From: Palsa-661 sp035535015
GTDB taxonomy: Bacteria; Actinomycetota; Acidimicrobiia; Acidimicrobiales; UBA8190
DNA: 35,556 bases
Assembly: GCA_035535015.1 (NCBI GenBank)
Contig: DATLQU010000002.1
Coordinates: 1 to 35,556, forward strand
Reading direction: 5' to 3'
This document shows positions 1 to 7,792 of the stretch, one piece after another. Within the stretch, counting starts at the first letter, position 1. Each line of letters starts with the position of its first letter. The position numbers and the translations under genes were made by a program. The notes under the pieces are model-generated. The model ran no database searches. It saw only the letters and a program-made list of their open reading frames with translations, and was not told the origin of the DNA.

Positions 1-1
1 C

Positions 2-208
2 AGCCTGGGTGACACGCACGTCGGGGGGTCGATCCTCTGGGTGGTGGGGGAGTTGACGACACTGATCGCCATGGGGATCGTCCTCTACCAGTGGATGCAG
101 TTCGAGGAACGGGTGGCGGTGCGGGCCGACCGCCGGGCCGCAGCCGATTCCGAGTCCCCGCCGTCTCCTGCTCGCAACGGGTCGACCGGCGGCTCTGCCG
201 CCCGCTGA
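2..208 (+). CDS. Cytochrome c oxidase assembly protein, CtaG/caa3-type family (3' end only)
   Basis: Only the last 68 codons are in the window; the gene begins to the left. The visible part holds the end of a membrane segment and a charged tail. The stretch GGSILWVVGE followed by a hydrophobic helix and WMQFEERVAVRADRRA resembles the C-terminus of the multi-pass CtaG family, where a GG-x-x-MW-x-x-GE pattern precedes the last helix and a cytoplasmic tail rich in Glu and Arg follows. CtaG proteins help insert copper into terminal oxidases at the membrane. The stop at 206-208 lies two bases before the stop of the convergent gene. The reading frame is certain; the family call rests on a short fragment. 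Confidence 0.6.
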   Translation, partial: SLGDTHVGGSILWVVGELTTLIAMGIVLYQWMQFEERVAVRADRRAAADSESPPSPARNGSTGGSAAR

Positions 209-210
209 GA

Positions 211-561
211 TCACCATGGCGAGGTGCGGTCGGCGGCGTCCACCAGGGCCCTGGTGGACGGCCCGATGAGGAGCTCGATTCCTCGGACGTCATCGGATGA
301 GAGGCCGTCGAAGAAGGACCAGACGACGAGGTCCTCCGCGTCTTCGGAGGAGTTCGCCACCTGTTCGAGGGCTTCGAGACAGCGGATGAGCGCAGGTCGG
401 AACCGTTCGATCTCGTTCACCAGCCCGGCTACGAAGTCGGCCAACTCGACGAAGGTGGCGGCGGCACCGGGATCGCCGTCAGTCTCCTCGACCAACGCCA
501 GGTAGCGATCTGTGAACTCCGGCACCCGATTCAGTAGCCTTCTCACCTCGGGGTCCGTCAT
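211..561 (-). CDS. Conserved small acidic helical protein, function unknown
   Basis: A 116-residue protein with no signal peptide or membrane segment. It is acidic, has evenly spaced Leu/Ala/Glu positions suggesting a helical bundle, and ends in TSPW. I do not recognise the family. Coding use is convincing: most third positions are G or C on this strand, while the overlapping plus-strand frame is Arg/Ser-rich and looks like a shadow. The ATG at 559-561 has no clear Shine-Dalgarno sequence, but a possible promoter lies just upstream (572-599), so the mRNA may have almost no leader. The gene is convergent with the ctaG-like gene, two bases apart, and divergent from the glycosyltransferase gene at 851. 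Confidence 0.7.
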   Translation of the reverse strand: MTDPEVRRLLNRVPEFTDRYLALVEETDGDPGAAATFVELADFVAGLVNEIERFRPALIRCLEALEQVANSSEDAEDLVVWSFFDGLSSDDVRGIELLIGPSTRALVDAADRTSPW

Positions 562-571
562 GGAATGAAAG

Positions 572-599
572 TCTATGGAAAAGTATCAAACGCGGTCAA
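572..599 (-). promoter_or_regulatory. Possible promoter for the small minus-strand gene
   Basis: Read on the minus strand, TTGACC (594-599) and CATAGA (572-577) are separated by 16 bases. The -10 box ends about 10 bases before the ATG, giving an almost leaderless transcript. The -35 box is good and the -10 box is weak. This is inferred from spacing only. Confidence 0.3.
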
Positions 600-669
600 G
601 ATGCGGACGAGAAAGAAAAGCGCCGGCGGGATTTCCGAAAGGAATACAGAGGTCCACGCAGAAAAGAGA

Positions 670-709
670 CCCGCTTCGCGGGAGCACCCCGGTGGTCCCC
701 GGGGTGCTC
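670..709 (+). terminator. Pair of adjacent hairpins upstream of the polysaccharide locus
   Basis: A short hairpin CCCGC-TTC-GCGGG (670-682) abuts a stronger one with an 11-bp perfect stem (682-692 with 699-709) and a 6-base loop. No T-run follows, so it is not a textbook intrinsic terminator. It lies in the 289-base gap before the first glycosyltransferase gene, where it could end read-through or act in the leader of that gene. The rest of 562-850 shows no convincing gene. Confidence 0.35.
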
Positions 710-850
710 GCGTGTCGTCCCAAGCTGTGAGTGGGCAGGTGGGCGCCAGGGGCTGGAGCGGACTCCTACTGGAGGCGGATGGTACGTCCGCCCGGGCAAT
801 CGATCAAGGGGTCCTGGCGACGGTAGGACGAGTGTGATCTGCTCCCCAGG

Positions 851-1984
851 GTGCGTGTCGTTCACATCATCGGACGGATGAACGTGGGCGGTCCGGCGGC
901 CTTGGTCGCCGAGCTCTTGAGCGCACTTGACGGCGATGTCCATGTTCTGACCGGTGAAGTGGACACTGGTGAAGCGGACTACATGCTCCTTCGTGCCCCG
1001 GCGCTGGAGGTCACCCGTATTCCTGGTCTGGGTCGCGCCGTACGTCCATCCGACGACGTGAGGGCCTTGGGCGGACTCGTCAGACAGCTCTGGCGGCTGC
1101 GACCCGACATCGTTCACACGCATACAGCCAAGGCCGGCGTACTCGGCCGTGTGGCTGCCGCCGTGGTGGGCGTTCCTTCCCGAGTGCATACGTTCCACGG
1201 CCACCTCCTCCACGGCTATTTCTCACCAATGGCCACACGGGGGATCGTCGCCACGGAACGCACCCTGGCGACGGTGACCGACAAAATGGTCGCGGTGGGT
1301 GGGAGTGTCCGTGAGGAGCTGCTCGCAGCTCGGATCGGACGACCCGATCAGTATGTCGTCATCCCTCCCGGAATATCGCTGCCCAATCCGCCTCCAGATC
1401 GATCGGCGGCGCGTACCGCTCTGGGCCTTCCTCACAACGGTCTCGTCGTTGCCTACGTGGCGCGGCTCACAAAGATTAAGCGTCCGGATCGGATGATCGC
1501 CGTCGCCCGGGAGATTCCCGAAGCCACGTTCGTTGTGGCCGGAGACGGACCTCTCCAATCAGAACTGCGCGCCATCTCTCCGCCCAATGTGCGGTTCCTC
1601 GGATGGCGTGGAGATGTCGAAAACGTGTATTCGGCGGCGGACGTGATCCTCCTCACGAGTGACAACGAGGGCATGCCCGTCTCGTTGATCGAAGCGGCGT
1701 TGTACGGCGTCCCGGCGGTGGCGACCGATGCGGGAAGTACGGCCGAAGTCGTCCAGGACGGACGTACCGGCCTGATCGTGGTGCCCGAGGTGGGGAGCCT
1801 GGTCGGTGCCCTGCGGCGACTCCTGACGAATACGAGAGAACGACGCGAAATGGGCCTCATCGCCCGCCACTGGGCCGAAGAGGCCTTCGGCGTTCAGTCG
1901 ATGGCAGCGGCTCATGAGGCCCTGTACGCCTCAGTGAAGGCGGCACCCCGTCGACGGCGTATCAGCCGCAAGGCACTGGAGTAG
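851..1984 (+). CDS. Glycosyltransferase family 4 (GT-B fold), surface polysaccharide synthesis
   Basis: The 377-residue length is usual for GT4 enzymes, which transfer a sugar from a nucleotide donor to a growing lipid-linked glycan on the cytoplasmic face. The N-terminal Rossmann domain has the acceptor-side GGPAALV loop (residues 13-19) and HTHTAKAGVLGR (89-100), typical of exopolysaccharide GT4 enzymes. The C-terminal donor domain begins near residue 195 (VVAYVARLTKIKRP) and carries VVAGDGP (228-234) and the E-x7-E motif (Glu273 and Glu281 in EGMPVSLIE). The start is a GTG at 851 with only a weak CAGG upstream; no better start keeps the first beta strand. It is the first gene of the polysaccharide locus and is followed 138 bases later by the wecA-like gene. 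Sugar specificity cannot be read. Confidence 0.88.
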   Translation: MRVVHIIGRMNVGGPAALVAELLSALDGDVHVLTGEVDTGEADYMLLRAPALEVTRIPGLGRAVRPSDDVRALGGLVRQLWRLRPDIVHTHTAKAGVLGRVAAAVVGVPSRVHTFHGHLLHGYFSPMATRGIVATERTLATVTDKMVAVGGSVREELLAARIGRPDQYVVIPPGISLPNPPPDRSAARTALGLPHNGLVVAYVARLTKIKRPDRMIAVAREIPEATFVVAGDGPLQSELRAISPPNVRFLGWRGDVENVYSAADVILLTSDNEGMPVSLIEAALYGVPAVATDAGSTAEVVQDGRTGLIVVPEVGSLVGALRRLLTNTRERREMGLIARHWAEEAFGVQSMAAAHEALYASVKAAPRRRRISRKALE

Positions 1985-2122
1985 ACCACGGGTTCTCGGT
2001 CCCCGGCCAGGGCCCTTGGTCAAGATCCCAGCCATCTCGGGGTCCCTTCGGGTGCATGTCGTGCCTAACATGGAGAAGTCACCGGGGATTTTCTGTTGCA
2101 GGTGGAGGAGGGAGCGCACCAT

Positions 2123-3274
2123 ATGACTTCTCCACCAGCCTGGGAGTACATCGGCGTTCTGGCCTGCTGCATCGGCCTTACCGTCTTCTTGACCCCATTG
2201 GCCCTCCGGGTGGCCAGGCGCCGCAATCTGTTGGACACGCCGGGACCGGGAAAGTCCCATGCGGAAGCCGTTCCCTATCTGGGCGGGGTGGCCATCGTCG
2301 TTGCCTTCTCCTTGGTAATCCTGGTGGCGGGTTTGCTCAGGTCCAATGGCGCTGACACGACGGCGCTCATGGTGACCTTGTCTCTTGGCGTGGGACTCGC
2401 CCTGCTCGGCCTGGTCGACGATTTGCGCGGGCTGCCGGTCTGGGTACGCATCGCCCTGGAAATCGGGGCCGGCATCGTCGTCTACGCCACCGGAACTAGG
2501 GCACATCTTGCCGGTGCGGGGTTGGGGTTGGATGCCGTCGTGACGGTGGCGTGGGTGGTCGGCATTACCAATGCCTTCAATCTCTTGGACAATATGGACG
2601 GCCTGTCCGCCGGGGTGGCCGCCATCGCCTCTTTTTGGTTCTTCGTCGTGGGTGTCGTGAATGGGCAGTACTTCGTCGCCATACTCTCGTTGGCTCTGGT
2701 CGGTTGTGCTGCCGGATTCCTGCGTCACAACCGTTTTCCGGCGCGCATCTACATGGGCGACGCGGGAAGCCTCTATCTGGGCTTCGTGCTGTCCGTGTTG
2801 GCCCTTCGCTTGCGGTCGTATGAGAGCCTGAGGGTCACGTTCCTGGTGCCGATAGTTGTTCTGGCGGTCCCCATTTTCGACACCGCTCTGGTGGTGATCG
2901 CTCGCTTGATTCAGCGCCGCAGTCCCTTTCAAGGCGGACGGGACCACAGCAGCCACCGGCTCGTATTCTTGGGCCTTCCGGTTCCAGCGGCCGTGGCTCT
3001 CATTTATGCGGTCTCCATGGCATCGGGCTGGCTTGGTGTGATCATGGCTCAGGTCTCGCGTGGCACGAGCTTCCTCCTCGGGGGCTGGGTAGCCGCCGTT
3101 GGCGTCTTCCTCGGCATCATGCTGGGAATCGTGCCGGTGTATGAAACAAGTCGGCGCCGCCACTACATGCTCCAGGAGGTGAAGTCGCACGAGCCTGAGC
3201 CGATACCCCACGCCGAACCCGGTCCTCGCCTGCCGGGGTTTGACGACGAGTCCCCGGAGGACCGCAGCGCCTGA
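2123..3274 (+). CDS. WecA/TagO-type undecaprenyl-phosphate sugar-1-phosphate transferase
   Basis: This polytopic membrane enzyme of the MraY/WecA family (383 residues, about 10-11 hydrophobic segments) would start the glycan by moving a HexNAc-1-phosphate, commonly GlcNAc-1-P, from a UDP-sugar to undecaprenyl phosphate. Family motifs are in order: LVDDLRGLP (residues 97-105) with the Asp pair, NAFNLLDNMDGLSAG (150-164), YMGDAGSLYLGF (210-221) and the cytoplasmic loop GRDHSSHRL (272-280). The start at ATG 2123 is chosen over an in-frame TTG/GTG at 2096 because a GGAGGAGGGAG Shine-Dalgarno sequence (2104-2114) sits 8 bases before it. The cytoplasmic tail after residue 335 is Pro/Glu-rich. Whether it primes this locus glycan or the arabinogalactan/teichoic-type linker cannot be told. 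Confidence 0.9.
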   Translation: MTSPPAWEYIGVLACCIGLTVFLTPLALRVARRRNLLDTPGPGKSHAEAVPYLGGVAIVVAFSLVILVAGLLRSNGADTTALMVTLSLGVGLALLGLVDDLRGLPVWVRIALEIGAGIVVYATGTRAHLAGAGLGLDAVVTVAWVVGITNAFNLLDNMDGLSAGVAAIASFWFFVVGVVNGQYFVAILSLALVGCAAGFLRHNRFPARIYMGDAGSLYLGFVLSVLALRLRSYESLRVTFLVPIVVLAVPIFDTALVVIARLIQRRSPFQGGRDHSSHRLVFLGLPVPAAVALIYAVSMASGWLGVIMAQVSRGTSFLLGGWVAAVGVFLGIMLGIVPVYETSRRRHYMLQEVKSHEPEPIPHAEPGPRLPGFDDESPEDRSA

Positions 3275-3304
3275 CCGCAGCGGCGACCCTGATCAGGCGG
3301 TCAG
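3271..3304. terminator. Inverted repeat between convergent genes
   Basis: CTGACCGC (3271-3278) pairs perfectly with GCGGTCAG (3297-3304) across an 18-base loop. It overlaps the wecA-like stop codon and lies just past the stop of the convergent ligase gene, so it could serve both strands. There is no T-tract on either side. Confidence 0.3.
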
Positions 3305-3333
3305 CCACATGTCGTTGCCGACGTCGCTGACTC

Positions 3334-5568
3334 TCAATGGCTCGCCAGTGCGGTTTCGGCCGCTGCGATCATCGGGTCCACGTTGGTGTTGAACGGATTC
3401 TCTTGCTTCGCCAGGCGGAGCGCGGCCAGCGCATCGCGAAGGAGGGACTTGTTGGATGGCTCCAGCTTGGCTTGGTCCATAAGCGCCCCCCCGTACGCCT
3501 CTTGTGCGAGTGAGTTGGCACCGTCGAGCGCAGCGCTCTGGCGCAGGAAACCCACCCCCGCCTGAACGATGGCGAGGGCATCTGAAGAGTGAGGGGAACG
3601 GGAATAGGCATCGAGGGCGGCTTGGCCGAGAGTGAGGAAGTAGCTCGGCTCCCAGGGATTCAATTGGGTGGCCTTGGTGATCGACGTCTGCGAGCCCAAC
3701 CAGGCTTGATGATCGGCTCGCCAGATGGCGTCCGCTCGCCAGAAAGTCACTCCCAAGGCGGTGATGCCGAGTGCCCCCGCCGTTAGGGCCAGCGCAAGGC
3801 GGCGGAGCTGTTGTTGGGCCTGCCTGGATGAACGACCGTAAGACCGGGGGCGGCTTTCGAGAGGGGAATACGCAGAGTCCCGCTCCGCCTTTTCGATCCC
3901 CGGTTCTGGTCGGACACCTCGGGATCCGAAGGGTGATCCGACCAACCTGTGGACAGGCCAGGCTCCACGGTTCACGATTCCCAACATTCCCAGGACGATG
4001 AACAATATGAAGAGGGTCTCCACTTGTTCGACGTCGAAGGATGCCTGTACGAAATAGCCCACGAAAGCGGCCACCAGCGCGGCCACAAGGTACCGACGGG
4101 CGTCGTTCATCAGGGGCGCCGATTGGTCTGGCGCTGCCTCGTCGTCGGCACCGGCCCGAGCCGACATCCAGGCCCGTATCCCCCATGCAAGGCCGAAGAC
4201 GAACAAGGCGAACATCAGCACGAGACCAGGGAATCCTTCGTTGGCCATCCACGACAGAAAGACATTGTGAGCGCCATTGACGAAGAAGCCGCTCCCGAGC
4301 TCCTTGGCCAGAGTCGCATCCTGGTACCGGGTATATGTGGCCGCGAATGTGTCGGGTCCTGTGCCGACGAGTGGATGATGGACAGCCAGACGGAAGGCCG
4401 AGGACCAGTAGCCGTAGCGCTGCGACACGGAGCTTCCTGAGCCGAACTGCAGAAGCGCGCTGGCCTTGGCGCCGAGGAAGCGGCTTCCTCCCGCGATCAG
4501 CGCGACAGCGACGACGAGCCCGCCGCCCGCCGCAATGCCGACCGTGCGGGCGCCGGCCCGGAGCCGCGGAAGCAGACCCACGACCAGAATCGCGCCTCCA
4601 GCAAGTCCTCCCAACCAGGCGCCTCGCGCTGCAGTCTGCAAGAGCAACACAATCGTGAGGGCAACCCAGACCCACAAGACGATCCGTTGCCACCGACTCT
4701 TGGTCAATACGGCCGCCACGATCCCGAGCGGCAGCACGGTCACGAAGTACCCACCGAGGTGGTTGGGATTGCCCATGGAGGCGAAGACATTGTGGAACGG
4801 GACATGCCAAGGTACGAAATCCAAGCTCGATCCCTTGTGCACGTCGAAGCCGTAGATCTGGATGGCTCCGTAGACGAGGACCGGCACGGTCGACGCCACA
4901 ATCATCCTGAACAAGGCGGGAAGCGATTCCGAGGAGAAACTCTCGGCCATGGCCGAGGCCAATACGGCCAGGGATGCGACGAGGATGAAACCTTCGTAGG
5001 AACCCTGTCGCCCGATGAAGCTGATGCGAGGTTCGGCGCTGGTCAGAGTCGTCACGGCGAACCACACCACGGTGCCGAGCAGGACCCACTGGAACCCGTT
5101 CACCAACCGTCGTGGACGCCACCCACCCCAGACTGCGTCAACTGCCCAGATGCCCAGGAGAAGAACGGAGGCGACCACCAAGAGTACGAGCCGGGGCAGA
5201 TTGTCGATATCGATCGTTGTCGGATCGAAGAGTGAGGGCATGGCCACGAGCAATCCAACGAGGACGATCTGGCGCAGGCGGAGTAGGGGCTGTGCGGGCC
5301 CTACCGCTCGGAGCTGGTCGAGACCGAAAGAGAGAGCGCCGGCAATGGCGGACAAGAAGACGCAAAGGGGTATCGATTGGATCGCTCCTCCGGCGCGGAG
5401 GATGAAGAAGAAGGCGGTGGCGGCCAGCCACACCCAAACCCAGGCCGGCCACGACGGAAGGAGCGGAGGGCGCGGTTGTGAGGGGCCCTGGGCCTTGGGT
5501 CGTGGCGCGGGACGTCGCTGCACGGGACGGCTCTTTGCTCGCTGCTTCCCCTTTGGTGCAGGCACCAC
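3334..5568 (-). CDS. O-antigen ligase/Wzy polymerase-like membrane protein with C-terminal TPR-like region
   Basis: The 744-residue protein has three parts. First is a basic, Pro-rich cytoplasmic N-terminus (1-38). Then come about 12 membrane segments (45-535). A soluble helical tail (about 610-744) has repeated Ala/Leu helices resembling TPRs. Wzy_C/WaaL hallmarks are visible: GNPNHLGGY (266-274), TAARGAWLG (312-320) with the conserved Arg, the large extracytoplasmic loop with VGTGPDTF (401-408) and NGAHNVFL (431-438) with the conserved His. Such enzymes polymerise lipid-linked repeat units or transfer finished glycan to an acceptor outside the membrane. The start is a GTG at 5566-5568 without an obvious Shine-Dalgarno sequence. 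It faces the wecA-like gene and lies 72 bases downstream of a GT2 gene on the same strand. Polymerase and ligase cannot be told apart by sequence. Confidence 0.85.
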   Translation of the reverse strand: MVPAPKGKQRAKSRPVQRRPAPRPKAQGPSQPRPPLLPSWPAWVWVWLAATAFFFILRAGGAIQSIPLCVFLSAIAGALSFGLDQLRAVGPAQPLLRLRQIVLVGLLVAMPSLFDPTTIDIDNLPRLVLLVVASVLLLGIWAVDAVWGGWRPRRLVNGFQWVLLGTVVWFAVTTLTSAEPRISFIGRQGSYEGFILVASLAVLASAMAESFSSESLPALFRMIVASTVPVLVYGAIQIYGFDVHKGSSLDFVPWHVPFHNVFASMGNPNHLGGYFVTVLPLGIVAAVLTKSRWQRIVLWVWVALTIVLLLQTAARGAWLGGLAGGAILVVGLLPRLRAGARTVGIAAGGGLVVAVALIAGGSRFLGAKASALLQFGSGSSVSQRYGYWSSAFRLAVHHPLVGTGPDTFAATYTRYQDATLAKELGSGFFVNGAHNVFLSWMANEGFPGLVLMFALFVFGLAWGIRAWMSARAGADDEAAPDQSAPLMNDARRYLVAALVAAFVGYFVQASFDVEQVETLFILFIVLGMLGIVNRGAWPVHRLVGSPFGSRGVRPEPGIEKAERDSAYSPLESRPRSYGRSSRQAQQQLRRLALALTAGALGITALGVTFWRADAIWRADHQAWLGSQTSITKATQLNPWEPSYFLTLGQAALDAYSRSPHSSDALAIVQAGVGFLRQSAALDGANSLAQEAYGGALMDQAKLEPSNKSLLRDALAALRLAKQENPFNTNVDPMIAAAETALASH

Positions 5569-5640
5569 ATTACGATAGTGGTTGTTCTGCGGATTGTCCT
5601 CACCGGCTGGACCGCACTTCGAGTGTCGTAGGGGAGCGTC

Positions 5641-6567
5641 TCAGGTTCGGCCCATGGCATAGAGGACTCGGAACACGACACTGTCGATCCGTCGCTGACG
5701 AAAAGCCGGTCCCGTCAAGGCGTACATCACTCGAGGTCCCAGGGAGCTCTGTGACCGGACGAAACGGCTCAGCGTGGAACGGGCCAGCGGCGGCATCGTC
5801 GGTCCGAGCAGGTCGAGCAGTTCCTGCGCCTGGCGAGTCCGGCTCCGCTCGTTGCCGGTGCCTGCCTGCTGTCGAAGACGGCGTGCCCATTGCGACAAAT
5901 GAGACCCAGCGAGGCCGATAGAATTCGACTCGTGTTGACGGTACAGAACCCAAGGCGTCGGGTCGTAGCGAACGATGCCCGTGGCCGTGAGAGCAGCGTA
6001 GATCCACCAGTCATGCATGACGGCGTGCTCGGGAACTACTCGGAAGAGGCTCAGGGCGCTGCGGTTGACGACGATGGTGCACCCGGTGGCGATATTCTGC
6101 ACGAGGGCGTTCTCGAGAGCCGGGCCCCGTCGACACGTACGGTGCATTCCGATCGGCTGAAGTGTGTCGTCGACCACCTCCACGGCACTGCAGTACATAG
6201 CCGGCCCCTGCACTCGGGAAAGCCACCGGGCCGAACGGGCCAACTTCCCGTCGATCCATACGTCATCTTGATCGCAGAGTGCGACGAAGTCCGTGTCAGG
6301 CGAAGTGTTGGACAACATGGTCAGGTAACTCAGGGCAGGGCCGCGATGCTGACCGATCTCGAACGTCACCCGCCCGTCTCTCGAGGCCAACTCGGCGAGG
6401 AGGCCCCGGGTGGCGTCGGTCGAACCGTCGTCACGGACATGGAGGGCGACCTGAACACCACCCTGGGTGAGAACGCTTTCTATCTGGTCCCTGAGGAACC
6501 GGGCGCCGTTGTAGGTGGAGAGAAGCACGCGGAATCGAACTGGTCCACCACCCGCCGAAGTGCTCAC
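5641..6567 (-). CDS. Glycosyltransferase family 2 (GT-A fold), rhamnosyltransferase-like
   Basis: The 308-residue protein starts with a GT2 Rossmann-like domain: FRVLLSTYNGARFLRDQIES (residues 12-31), HVRDDGSTD (43-51) with the nucleotide-binding Asp pair, and ALCDQDDVW (96-104), which supplies the metal-binding DXD-type residues. HDWW about two thirds along matches the acceptor region of the rhamnosyltransferase-like GT2 group. The C-terminus is basic with no clear membrane helix. The GTG start at 6565-6567 has GGAG six bases upstream in a purine-rich context. It is co-directional with the ligase-like gene downstream and divergent from GT-A at 6773, so 6568-6772 probably holds promoters for both directions. 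Donor and acceptor are unknown. Confidence 0.87.
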   Translation of the reverse strand: MSTSAGGGPVRFRVLLSTYNGARFLRDQIESVLTQGGVQVALHVRDDGSTDATRGLLAELASRDGRVTFEIGQHRGPALSYLTMLSNTSPDTDFVALCDQDDVWIDGKLARSARWLSRVQGPAMYCSAVEVVDDTLQPIGMHRTCRRGPALENALVQNIATGCTIVVNRSALSLFRVVPEHAVMHDWWIYAALTATGIVRYDPTPWVLYRQHESNSIGLAGSHLSQWARRLRQQAGTGNERSRTRQAQELLDLLGPTMPPLARSTLSRFVRSQSSLGPRVMYALTGPAFRQRRIDSVVFRVLYAMGRT

Positions 6568-6772
6568 CGCTCCAAGACCTCCAGCCGGCGTCTTGTTGCC
6601 TTGCCACCGGCACCATCACGAGTGGGGCCGGTGCGTATCGTTGGAGCCGCTGATGTTACCGCTTCTGTCCTGAACGACGGCTCAGAGGGACCGGCCGGCA
6701 GAGGGACGCATCCCGTGATCGCTCGGCCCACCAGGCCACCAGGAGCGGCCCTTTCTCGAGCCAGGATCAGCG
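6568..6772. promoter_or_regulatory. Divergent intergenic region between GT2 gene and the GT-A/GT-B block
   Basis: This is the only gap between two divergent arms of the polysaccharide locus. It contains an imperfect inverted repeat, CACCGGC (6605-6611) with GCCGGTG (6627-6633), that could bind a regulator or form a hairpin. I see no convincing -35/-10 pair. Confidence 0.35.
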
Positions 6773-7792
6773 GTGGTAAGTGCTTGTGAGCTCCCCCCGT
6801 GCGACGACGTGACGGGACCGGGTTGGTCGGGAGCGCCGACATCTTCTTCGTTTCCGGATTGTGACGGGCATTTCGTCGGGTCGTTGGCATCACTTCGTAT
6901 TCAAACGGTCCTTTTCGAGCCCCGAGACGGCGACATCCAACGGCTAGTGCGCGGCCTTGGTAACGCGGTGCGGGTAGCGAAACGGCATGATCAATTGGGC
7001 CCCGTCTCCTTTGCGATAGGGGACTGTTCGGGCGATCCGTCGCTCACCCCTGAAGTGTTTGGCGCTCTCGAGCGGTCAGCTCATGACGACGGAGTCGATC
7101 ATCTCAGCTTCGAGCATTTCGGAAGCAACCTCGGTTCTGCGGGAGGGCACAACCGGCTCCTAGAGAATTCCGACGAGACCGCCGTTCTCACATTCAATCC
7201 GGATGCCTACCCGAGTCCGGATCTGCTCCTTCAACTTGCCGTTCCGCTCGTTGACAAGGAAGTCGGCATCGTCGAAGCGAAGCAGATTCCCCTTGAGCAC
7301 CCGAAGGACTTCGATCGCACTTCGGGAGAAACCAGCTGGGCGTCGACGGCTGCCGCTCTTATTCGCCGAAGCGTGATCGAGGCGATCGGGGGTTTCGATG
7401 CGGATGCGTTCTTTCTCTACTGCGACGACGTGGACTTCAGTTGGCGAGCCCGGCTGGCTGGATTCCGCGTGACACACCAGCCCTCGGCGCGGATCTTCCA
7501 CGACAAGCGACTGACCACCGAAGGGACCATGGTGGTGAGTGACGCCGAGATCTACTACGCCGCAGAGGCGGCAATGATGCTGGCGTGGAAGTACTCACAT
7601 CCTGAGTTGGCCATGCGGCTCATGCGAGGCTTCTCATCTTCGCCCTTGGCACTGCATCGACGGGTGGCGAGCCGATTTCGTGCCCGGATGGACGAGGAAA
7701 CGCTGCCCCACCGTCTCGATCCGGACGGACATGTCGCCGAATTCCATCCTGACGGCAACTATGCCCGTCACCGGTTCTCCTACAATGACTGA
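6773..7792 (+). CDS. GT2-family glycosyltransferase, copy A of a duplicated pair
   Basis: The 339-residue protein is a GT2 (GT-A fold) enzyme related to bacterial rhamnosyl/galactofuranosyl-type transferases. Visible features are the first strand LRIQTVLF (41-48), GDCS (83-86), FGSNLGSAGGHNRLL (116-130), the DXD-like FNPD (141-144) and the acceptor-side motif FFLYCDDVDFSWRARLAGF (213-231), where the Asp cluster includes the likely catalytic base. The GTG start has AGGA seven bases upstream; the first 35 residues are poorly conserved against copy A'. The stop overlaps the GT-B start by 8 bases (ATGACTGA), exactly as in the second pair at 11963. It is paralogous over nearly its whole length to the protein at 10987-11970. 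Substrates are unknown. Confidence 0.85.
   Translation: MVSACELPPCDDVTGPGWSGAPTSSSFPDCDGHFVGSLASLRIQTVLFEPRDGDIQRLVRGLGNAVRVAKRHDQLGPVSFAIGDCSGDPSLTPEVFGALERSAHDDGVDHLSFEHFGSNLGSAGGHNRLLENSDETAVLTFNPDAYPSPDLLLQLAVPLVDKEVGIVEAKQIPLEHPKDFDRTSGETSWASTAAALIRRSVIEAIGGFDADAFFLYCDDVDFSWRARLAGFRVTHQPSARIFHDKRLTTEGTMVVSDAEIYYAAEAAMMLAWKYSHPELAMRLMRGFSSSPLALHRRVASRFRARMDEETLPHRLDPDGHVAEFHPDGNYARHRFSYND

Noticed and set aside
565..837. 90-codon plus-strand frame before the first glycosyltransferase gene
   Set aside because: Arg/Ser/Gly-rich composition, covers two hairpins and has no ribosome site; more likely leader DNA.
3293..5122. 609-codon minus-strand frame within the ligase gene
   Set aside because: Overlaps the 744-codon frame with clear membrane helices and motifs; its translation is Arg/Gly/Pro-rich with no family features.
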